Notes under the pieces: generated by a model
The model's database searches: none
Told to the model about the DNA's origin: nothing
The model's input: only the letters and a program-made list of their open reading frames with translations
Position numbers and translations under genes: made by a program
Assembly: GCA_030606465.1 (NCBI GenBank)
Contig: JAUWGL010000059.1
Location: 1-5,971 of the forward strand
Reading direction: 5' to 3'
Length of the DNA: 5,971 nucleotides
From: Thermoplasmata archaeon
Lineage (GTDB): Archaea > Thermoplasmatota > E2 > DHVEG-1
Shown here: one piece after another, positions 1 to 4,546 of the stretch
Position numbering within the stretch: position 1 is the stretch's first letter
How the letters are laid out: each line of letters starts with the position of its first letter

Positions 1-75
1 ACTAGTCTAGTAGTAATCTTTTTAAATGTTTCTAGCATTTGGTTGCTTCTACTGTTTATAAGATATGGTGAATAA
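1..75 (+). CDS. Possible C-terminal tail of an upstream membrane protein (partial)
   Basis: Frame 1 is open from the left edge to a TAA at 73-75, while the other two + frames hit stops at once. The 24 residues are strongly hydrophobic (VVIFLN, then WLLLLFI) and end in RYGE, as expected for a last transmembrane helix with a short polar tail. The stop lies 2 bp before the rpoK start and overlaps the rpoK ribosome-binding site, which would suit translational coupling. An open frame this short can arise by chance in AT-rich DNA, and I do not recognise a family. RpoN, the usual archaeal neighbour, does not end this way. Confidence 0.22.
   Translation, partial: TSLVVIFLNVSSIWLLLLFIRYGE
67..71 (+). 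promoter_or_regulatory. Ribosome-binding site of rpoK (GGTGA)
   Basis: GGTGA is a classic archaeal anti-16S-tail match. It sits 6 nt before a TTG codon and decides the choice of TTG at 78 as the rpoK start. An in-frame TGA at 69-71 rules out any longer version of the protein. Confidence 0.7.
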
Positions 76-77
76 AT

Positions 78-266
78 TTGAAAAAATATACCAAATTTGA
101 GAAAGCGCGGATAGTAGGTGCTCGAGCTTTACAGATATCAATGGGGGCTCCTTCTCTGATCAAAATACCGAAGGATGTTATTTCAGCTTTGGATATTGCT
201 ATGCTAGAGCTTAAAGAAGATGCTATACCAATAACAGTTAAAAGAGTAGAAGGACTATCAGGATAA
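78..266 (+). CDS. rpoK: DNA-directed RNA polymerase subunit K (RpoK, Rpb6/omega homologue)
   Basis: This small subunit of the archaeal RNA polymerase corresponds to eukaryotic Rpb6 and bacterial omega and helps assembly and stability of the largest subunit. The 62-aa protein carries the family signature [17 protein letters not shown] (residues 3-19), then the SMGAP turn and the closing [12 protein letters not shown] segment (about residues 45-56). Its length is normal for archaeal RpoK, which lacks the acidic N-terminal tail of eukaryotic Rpb6. The start is TTG, supported by GGTGA 6 nt upstream and by an in-frame stop just before it. rpsB follows after 23 bp, so the two are probably co-transcribed. 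Identity is from motif recognition and is close to certain. Confidence 0.95.
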   Translation: MKKYTKFEKARIVGARALQISMGAPSLIKIPKDVISALDIAMLELKEDAIPITVKRVEGLSG

Positions 267-277
267 TTTATCATTAA

Positions 278-281
278 GAGG
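278..281 (+). promoter_or_regulatory. Ribosome-binding site of rpsB (GAGG)
   Basis: GAGG lies 8 nt before the ATG at 290. It supports that start over the internal ATG codons at 353 and 356, which have no well-spaced site. Confidence 0.6.
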
Positions 282-289
282 AAAACTTT

Positions 290-940
290 ATGGCAGAAGA
301 AAAACCAGCAGAAAAAGAAACACCTAAAAAAGAGGAAGAAAAAGAAGATGACATGATGGCTTCTGAAGAAATCTACATGACCTCAGGTGCTCATATTGGA
401 ACCAGGCAGAAAACAGCAGATATCAAAGATTTTATATATAAGGTTAGAAACGATGGATTGTACATTATTGATGTTAAAAAAACCGATGAAAGAATTAAAA
501 CAGCTGCAAAACTTATTTCTAAATATAACCCTGAGGATATTTTAGTTGTGTCTGTAAGGCAATATGGTCAAAAACCAATTAAAATACTAGCAGAACACAC
601 CGGTATACAAGTCCTTGATGGACGTTTCAGACCAGGTACTCTTACAAACCCAAGTGCAAAAGGTTTCCTTGAACCTGAGCTTCTAATTTTAACTGATCCG
701 CTTGCTGATGTTCAAGCCTTACATGAAGCAAAAAACATTGGTATACCTGTTGTAGGACTCTGTGATACGAACAATGAAATCAAATGTCTTGATTTTGTGA
801 TACCAACAAATAACAAGGGAAGACGGGCGCTTGCTCTTGTCTACTGGCTTCTAGCAAGAGCTATACTTAAGGAACAAGGAAAAATAAAATCCTTTGATAG
901 CTTTAAACCCACAGTGGAAGATTTCGAAGCGGAAATTTAA
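290..940 (+). CDS. rpsB: 30S ribosomal protein S2 (uS2, archaeal type)
   Basis: This is a structural protein of the small ribosomal subunit (eukaryotic SA/RPSA homologue). The 216-aa product has an N-terminal tail of about 27 residues rich in E, K and D, followed by the S2 core. The core shows GAHIGTRQKT (33-42), YIIDVKKTDERI (58-69), the hallmark GRFRPGTLTNP (111-121), LTDPLADVQALHEA (134-147), GIPVVGLCDTN (151-161) and IPTNNKGRRALALVYWLL (171-188). Length is normal for archaeal S2 plus the tail. ATG 290 is preferred because GAGG precedes it at good spacing and the acidic tail is kept in frame. It follows rpoK by 23 bp. In many archaea enolase lies between these two genes, and here it does not. 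An oligo-T stretch follows the stop. Confidence 0.97.
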   Translation: MAEEKPAEKETPKKEEEKEDDMMASEEIYMTSGAHIGTRQKTADIKDFIYKVRNDGLYIIDVKKTDERIKTAAKLISKYNPEDILVVSVRQYGQKPIKILAEHTGIQVLDGRFRPGTLTNPSAKGFLEPELLILTDPLADVQALHEAKNIGIPVVGLCDTNNEIKCLDFVIPTNNKGRRALALVYWLLARAILKEQGKIKSFDSFKPTVEDFEAEI

Positions 941-944
941 ATAG

Positions 945-951
945 TTTTTTT
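945..951 (+). terminator. Oligo-T terminator after rpsB
   Basis: A run of seven T residues begins 4 bp after the rpsB stop and continues as TATTATA. Archaeal polymerases end transcription at such T-runs without needing a hairpin. It probably separates the rpoK-rpsB unit from the TraB-family gene. Confidence 0.5.
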
Positions 952-981
952 ATTATACCACTCTCTCACACAGTTAAGTAG

Positions 982-990
982 TCAGTATAT
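982..990 (+). promoter_or_regulatory. TATA-like element upstream of the TraB-family gene
   Basis: CAGTATATT is centred about 26 bp before the TTG at 1013. Taken alone this spacing would give a leaderless mRNA, but a good Shine-Dalgarno sequence lies between, so transcription may instead start further upstream. Alternative A/T-rich cores are TTTAAATA at 936-943 and TTTATTATA at 949-957. Which one is used cannot be told from sequence. Confidence 0.25.
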
Positions 991-997
991 TGTTTAA

Positions 998-1003
998 AAG
1001 GAG
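998..1003 (+). promoter_or_regulatory. Ribosome-binding site of the TraB-family gene (AAGGAG)
   Basis: AAGGAG lies 9 nt before the TTG at 1013 and supports this non-ATG start. Confidence 0.65.
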
Positions 1004-1012
1004 AATAAAGTT

Positions 1013-2173
1013 TTGCTGGTTAAAGTAAATGATAATATCATACTGGTAGGCACTGCTCATATTTCCAAAGAAAGCGTCGAAGAAGTTAAACAGGCTATTG
1101 AAAAATATAAACCAAAAATTGTCGCAGTTGAACTATGTAAACGAAGACACGAGGCTATCACCAAAAAGGACCAATGGGAAAACACCCCGGTTAATAAGCT
1201 TCTGAAATCAAATAATGCCTATCTGATGCTTGCACAAACTTTTTTGTCATCCATACAGCGGAAACTTGGCAAAGAATACGGTGTTGAACCAGGTTCTGAA
1301 ATGATAGCAGCTATGGATGAAGCTAAAAAACATGGTTTAGAGGTAGCTCTCGTAGACCGAGATATTACAATTACTCTTAAAAGAGCCTGGAAAAAAATGG
1401 GAGTCCGCGAAAAATTCAGACTTACTTGGGAGTTTCTTAAAGCAATTCTTGGATATGATGAAGAAGAACTTGAAGAATTAGATCTTAAAGAGCTGATGAA
1501 GGAAGATGTTATTTCTGCGATGATGAAAGAATTCGGTGAAATCGCACCAAGTGTTAGTACTGTGTTAATCCATGAGCGTGATGAATATATTGCTAAAAAA
1601 ATCCTTGATGAAAGTAAAAAAGGAAGAGTTGTAGCTGTTGTTGGTGCAGGTCATCTTAAGGGTATTAAAAAATATCTGGAACAAAAAGAAGTAGATGTTG
1701 ATTTAAAAGAGTTAGAATATGTCCCTAAAAAACGTTTCAGCGTTTTGAAAACAATTGGTTATAGTATACCTGTTCTTTTTGTTGTTTTAATTGTTTATGG
1801 TTTTTATACTAAAGGATCTGGTTTAGTATTGGAGATGTTTCTTTATTGGTTTCTTATCAATGGTATTTGTTCAGCTATTGGTGCTGCAATCGCAAGGGGG
1901 CATCCTTTTACTATATTGACTGCTTTTGTTGCTGCTCCGATTACATCGTTGAATCCTGCTATTGCTGCTGGTTGGGTTGCCGGTTATGTTGAAGCAATGC
2001 TTAGAACACCTGTTGTTAAAGATTTCAAAGAGTTAAGTAAGCTTGATAGTTTACGTGATTTCTGGAATAACCGAGTAATACGTCTACTTATGGTTGTAGC
2101 ATTAGCAAACGTAGGCAGTATGATCGGTACCTTTGTAGCATTACCATACCTCCTTCGTCTGGGATTCGGATGA
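1013..2173 (+). CDS. TraB/PrgY family membrane protein
   Basis: The 386-aa protein has a soluble TraB domain (about residues 1-235) followed by a membrane region. Visible family marks are the first GxxH motif GTAH (13-16), the conserved glutamate in VAVELCKRR (E40, R44, R45) and the second motif GAGHLKG (211-217). The C-terminal part has about four hydrophobic segments near 248-266, 275-294, 299-326 and 357-381. They include the ARGHPFT and SLNPAIAAGW stretches typical of archaeal TraB proteins. The family includes enterococcal PrgY/TraB pheromone-shutdown proteins and is related to the TIKI metalloproteases, so the paired GxxH motifs may bind a metal; the archaeal function is not known. The TTG start is chosen because the VGTAH motif begins at the expected N-terminal position and AAGGAG precedes it. 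No conjugation or pheromone genes are nearby, so a housekeeping membrane role is more likely than plasmid control. Confidence 0.9.
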   Translation: MLVKVNDNIILVGTAHISKESVEEVKQAIEKYKPKIVAVELCKRRHEAITKKDQWENTPVNKLLKSNNAYLMLAQTFLSSIQRKLGKEYGVEPGSEMIAAMDEAKKHGLEVALVDRDITITLKRAWKKMGVREKFRLTWEFLKAILGYDEEELEELDLKELMKEDVISAMMKEFGEIAPSVSTVLIHERDEYIAKKILDESKKGRVVAVVGAGHLKGIKKYLEQKEVDVDLKELEYVPKKRFSVLKTIGYSIPVLFVVLIVYGFYTKGSGLVLEMFLYWFLINGICSAIGAAIARGHPFTILTAFVAAPITSLNPAIAAGWVAGYVEAMLRTPVVKDFKELSKLDSLRDFWNNRVIRLLMVVALANVGSMIGTFVALPYLLRLGFG

Positions 2174-2186
2174 TAAAAAAAAACTA

Positions 2187-2201
2187 TTTTTAATCTTTTT
2201 T
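2187..2201 (+). terminator. Oligo-T terminator after the TraB-family gene
   Basis: Two T-runs (five T at 2187-2191, six T at 2196-2201) follow the stop codon by 14 to 28 bp. This is a typical archaeal T-rich terminator. It is immediately followed by the promoter-like element of the next gene, so the two genes are probably separate transcription units. Confidence 0.5.
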
Positions 2202-2203
2202 CA

Positions 2204-2219
2204 AAACATTCATAAACAA
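2204..2219 (+). promoter_or_regulatory. Promoter element of the M50 gene (AAACATTCATAAACAA)
   Basis: The core TTCATAAA is centred about 32 bp before the ATG at 2245, so transcription would start a few nucleotides before the gene. The same 16 bp recurs with one change upstream of the ATPase gene (3183-3198), where spacing is even more typical. No strong Shine-Dalgarno sequence lies before the M50 ATG (only GAGAAAG), which suits a leaderless or very short-leader mRNA. The core has C where the usual TATA box has T. Confidence 0.45.
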
Positions 2220-2244
2220 TGTTATAATTAGTTGAGAAAGATAT

Positions 2245-2970
2245 ATGGCTGAGAAGAGAAAGATTTACACATCATTCCATGACATATCTCCACGAGAGTA
2301 CATGTACTTCCCAAAGGGTACTATTGAAATGAGTAAACCAGGGAAGTTCAGCAGACTTGAGTTACAACATCTGTTAATCTCAATATGTGTTCTCACCATA
2401 GCATTTGCTTTTGTACTTTCTAGAAATAACCTTTTTTATGGGCTTTCAAGCGGTTTTGAATTAGATAATTTACAAAAGGGTATCGCATTATCATTTATTG
2501 GTATAGTATCCGCATTTTTTGTTCATGAAATATCACATAAATTCATGGCACAAAAATATGGATTGTGGGCTGAATACCGGATGTATCCTAAAGGATTACA
2601 GTTTGCATTACTATTAGGACTTTTAACACCGTTTGTATTTGCAGCGCCAGGAGCAGTAATGTTTAGAGGAGACTCAAGAGATTTTGAAACAGGACAAATA
2701 GCCATGGCAGGTCCTCTAGCTAATATTATACTCGCTATGATAACATTTCCACTTTATCTTTTTGTTTTCTTTGAACAATCAATTCTCAGAGATATTGTCG
2801 GATTTATATGCTTCATTAATGCCTTTTTAGCAACATTTAACCTGTTACCATTTGGGCCACTAGACGGTGTTAAAGTAATACGATGGAACGCAACAATATG
2901 GATCATACTACTAATAACAGCAAGCATAATGCTGATGCTAATATGGCCTAGGTTCTCCCTAGTTTTCTAA
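2245..2970 (+). CDS. M50-family (site-2 protease-like) membrane zinc metalloprotease
   Basis: This is a predicted intramembrane zinc metalloprotease of 241 aa. The zinc-binding HEISH motif is at residues 94-98 (catalytic E95) within a hydrophobic segment (80-105). The second conserved motif NLLPFGPLDG is at 199-208, with D207 as the likely third zinc ligand. An intermediate GPLAN (156-160) precedes another helix. Other hydrophobic segments lie near 43-58, 118-137, 158-176, 182-198 and 217-234. No PDZ or CBS domain is present, so it is a minimal form. The N-terminal 40 residues (YTSFHDISPREY) are soluble. M50 enzymes cut membrane-anchored regulators or signal-peptide remnants; the substrate here is unknown. 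It lies 71 bp after the TraB-family gene on the same strand but probably has its own promoter. The start is the first ATG in frame; M20 and M29 are alternatives. Confidence 0.9.
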   Translation: MAEKRKIYTSFHDISPREYMYFPKGTIEMSKPGKFSRLELQHLLISICVLTIAFAFVLSRNNLFYGLSSGFELDNLQKGIALSFIGIVSAFFVHEISHKFMAQKYGLWAEYRMYPKGLQFALLLGLLTPFVFAAPGAVMFRGDSRDFETGQIAMAGPLANIILAMITFPLYLFVFFEQSILRDIVGFICFINAFLATFNLLPFGPLDGVKVIRWNATIWIILLITASIMLMLIWPRFSLVF

Positions 2971-2981
2971 AAAAAATATAT

Positions 2982-2994
2982 TTTATGAATGTTT
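2982..2994 (-). repeat. 13-bp inverted copy of the M50 promoter element
   Basis: TTTATGAATGTTT is the exact reverse complement of 2204-2216. The two copies face each other across the M50 gene, ending 28 bp before its start and beginning 11 bp after its stop. Read on the - strand it is AAACATTCATAAA, a possible promoter that would drive antisense RNA into the M50 3' end. It could also be a chance match in AT-rich DNA. Confidence 0.5.
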
Positions 2995-3005
2995 AACATG
3001 ACAAC

Positions 3006-3042
3006 TGCTCTTAGTTACTTTAAGTAATATATGTACAGAGCA
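3006..3042. repeat. Imperfect inverted repeat / hairpin
   Basis: Outer arms TGCTCT (3006-3011) and AGAGCA (3037-3042) enclose a perfect inner palindrome TTACTTTAAGTAA (3015-3027). The internal loops are uneven (3 and 9 nt). It could be a protein-binding site or part of the M50 3' end. No T-run follows directly, so it is not a classic terminator. Confidence 0.35.
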
Positions 3043-3134
3043 ATTTTGAAATATTAACCTTATCTAATTTAGGCAAGGCTAAAATACCTGATGTTTTCTG
3101 TAATGAAATCAATGTGAATAAAGCCGTATTTTAA

Positions 3135-3176
3135 ATTACATGTTTGTGTAGTAAAATTATAAGTTATATTACATGT
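3135..3176 (+). repeat. Pair of ATTACATGT direct repeats upstream of the ATPase promoter
   Basis: ATTACATGT occurs at 3135-3143 and again at 3168-3176, 33 bp apart (about three helical turns). Each contains the palindrome ACATGT. Both lie upstream of the TATA box at 3188-3195, so they are candidate binding sites for a regulator of the ATPase gene. This is inferred from position only. Confidence 0.4.
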
Positions 3177-3182
3177 CCATAG

Positions 3183-3198
3183 AAACATTTATAAACAA
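3183..3198 (+). promoter_or_regulatory. Archaeal promoter (TATA box) of the ATPase gene
   Basis: AAACATTTATAAACAA contains a textbook TATA box, TTTATAAA (3188-3195), centred 26 bp before the ATG at 3218. That spacing predicts transcription starting at or near the A of the start codon, giving a leaderless mRNA. No Shine-Dalgarno sequence is present, in agreement. The 16-bp block matches the M50 upstream element with one mismatch. Confidence 0.6.
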
Positions 3199-3217
3199 AT
3201 TCATATTTATCATATGT

Positions 3218-4462
3218 ATGAAAGAATCTATACAAAGATGGAATGTCTGGTGGAAAAATCCACAAGAAATAAAAAAATTCATTGGCACAGAACGAACGAC
3301 ATTACCACAGATACTAATAGAACTTAAAATTCCACATATTAAAGATATAACTGGAGTTAGAAGATGCGGAAAGACTGTTTTAATGTACCAAATAATATCC
3401 AAATTAATGGAACAAAATATTAAACCTAAAAATATACTATATTTAAATTTTGATGATCCTGAATTGATAGACCTCGAAGAGGCCATAAAAACTTCTTTAC
3501 ATATTAATCCAGATATTTCCCATGTGTTTTTAGATGAAATTCAGAATATCAAAGAATGGGAGAGAATAATAAGAGTTTATTATGATAGAAAAAAATTCAG
3601 ACAGATATTTGTTTCAGGCTCTTCTGCTTCTTTGATCTCAAGAGATGTCGGAAAAACGCTTACTGGCAGACATATTACAAAAATTCTTACACCTTTTTCT
3701 TTTAAAGAATATCTAATACAGCAAAGAATTGAGGAACCAGCAGATATTTCAAACAGAGAAAAAGTGATACATTATCTTGAAATCTATTTGAAAAACGGTG
3801 GGTTTCCTGAAACAATTGGTACAGATCGTTTAACTTCTAAAACGATACTTGTTGATCTTTACAATGACATACTTTCAAGAGATATTGTTTCACGTTTTGA
3901 TGCAGATTTAGATATAGTAAAAAAAATTGGTTATTATTTAATGACGAACATAGGCGCTCTTTTTTCTTATAACAGTGTAGCCAGATCATTAAATTTACAT
4001 TATGACACTGTTAAAAAATATGTTCCGTATTTTGAGGAAGTGTTTCTTTTCTTTGTTGTCCCATTTTTTTCATGGAAAATTAAATCAACAGTTAAAAAAG
4101 ACATGAAATGTTATTCTATAGATACAGGTATTAGAAATGCCGTTTCATTTAAGTTTTCAGATGACTTAGGAAAACTAGCAGAAAACCTTGTTTTAATAGA
4201 ATTAAAAAGAAGAGGTAAAGAAGTTTATTTCTGGAGGGGAAAACGAGAGGTAGATTTTATAGTTCGAGAAGAAAGCAATTTAACTGCAATAAATGTAACC
4301 TACACCGATGATATATCTAAAAGAGAAAAAGAAGGCTTGTTAGAATTCAAAGAAAAATACAAGAATGCAAAAATTGTAATACTTACAAAGGAATTAGAGC
4401 GAACAGACAAAAATGGAATAAAATATATTCCTTTGTGGAAATGGTTGACGAAAAAACAGTAA
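3218..4462 (+). CDS. AAA+ ATPase with C-terminal DUF4143 domain
   Basis: This is a P-loop ATPase of the ATP-binding/DUF4143 family, common in archaea and often accessory; its biochemical role is not established. Numbered from the preferred start (414 aa), the N-terminus RWNVWWKNP (7-15) is typical. Walker A is GVRRCGKT (46-53), Walker B VFLDEIQ (103-109), then a sensor segment FVSGSSASL (131-139) and LTGRHITKILTPFSFKEYL (148-166). GGFPE (194-198) follows, then a winged-helix-like part (about 250-283). The DUF4143 part has a PD-(D/E)xK-like layout: E322, E328, then REVDFIV (343-349). The position where a nuclease would carry ExK reads NVT (359-361), so nuclease activity is doubtful. ATG 3218 is chosen over ATG 3173 because a TATA box sits exactly 26 bp before it and the extra 15 residues overlap that promoter. 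It converges on the recombinase gene. No toxin or antitoxin partner is visible. Confidence 0.88.
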   Translation: MKESIQRWNVWWKNPQEIKKFIGTERTTLPQILIELKIPHIKDITGVRRCGKTVLMYQIISKLMEQNIKPKNILYLNFDDPELIDLEEAIKTSLHINPDISHVFLDEIQNIKEWERIIRVYYDRKKFRQIFVSGSSASLISRDVGKTLTGRHITKILTPFSFKEYLIQQRIEEPADISNREKVIHYLEIYLKNGGFPETIGTDRLTSKTILVDLYNDILSRDIVSRFDADLDIVKKIGYYLMTNIGALFSYNSVARSLNLHYDTVKKYVPYFEEVFLFFVVPFFSWKIKSTVKKDMKCYSIDTGIRNAVSFKFSDDLGKLAENLVLIELKRRGKEVYFWRGKREVDFIVREESNLTAINVTYTDDISKREKEGLLEFKEKYKNAKIVILTKELERTDKNGIKYIPLWKWLTKKQ

Positions 4463-4486
4463 AACGTTAGATATGACTGTTAAAGT

Positions 4487-4499
4487 AAAAAAAGTTTTT
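4487..4499. terminator. Bidirectional A/T-run terminator between convergent genes
   Basis: Seven A residues (4487-4493), a G, then five T residues (4495-4499) lie in the 75-bp gap between the converging ATPase and recombinase genes. The T-run serves the + strand gene, and the A-run reads as seven T on the - strand for the recombinase. A further T-run lies at 4526-4530. Confidence 0.5.
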
Positions 4500-4531
4500 A
4501 TTATGCTTAATCTTCGTAAAATATGTTTTTC

Positions 4532-4546
4532 CCAAGTTTAACTTGG
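4532..4546. repeat. Perfect palindrome across the recombinase stop codon
   Basis: CCAAGTTTAACTTGG has 7-bp arms around a single T. It includes the TAA stop (4538-4540 on the - strand) of the recombinase. A second short palindrome, GCAATTGC, overlaps its right end (4546-4553). It could be a hairpin at the mRNA 3' end or a recombinase-binding site; neither is shown. Confidence 0.45.

Larger units (their letters stand above)
2971..3217. other. Non-coding gap between the M50 and ATPase genes
   Basis: This 247-bp stretch is very AT-rich and carries no credible gene. It holds the inverted promoter copy (2982-2994), an overlapping palindrome ATGTTTAACAT (2989-2999), a hairpin (3006-3042), two direct repeats (3135-3143 and 3168-3176) and the ATPase promoter (3183-3198). 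An in-frame ATG at 3173 would extend the ATPase by 15 residues, but this stretch contains the promoter and is probably not translated. The composition change marks the step from housekeeping to accessory genes. Confidence 0.6.

Noticed and set aside
56..274. 72-aa open frame on the - strand opposite rpoK
   Set aside because: It mirrors the well-conserved rpoK coding sequence and has no features of its own.
1013..2173. Reading the TraB-family gene as a sign of a conjugative plasmid
   Set aside because: Archaeal chromosomes commonly carry this family, and no conjugation genes are present; the name comes from an enterococcal pheromone system.
2523..2705. 60-aa open frame on the - strand opposite the M50 gene
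   Set aside because: It is antisense to the HEISH region of a clear protease gene and has no independent support.
3088..3116. Possible C/D box small RNA (CTGATG ... ATGAAATCA)
   Set aside because: The C box is imperfect and no proper D box (CTGA) follows at the right distance.
3169..3486. 105-aa open frame on the - strand opposite the ATPase 5' end
   Set aside because: It overlaps the ATPase Walker A region in antisense and has no family features; it is best explained as a by-product of the real gene.
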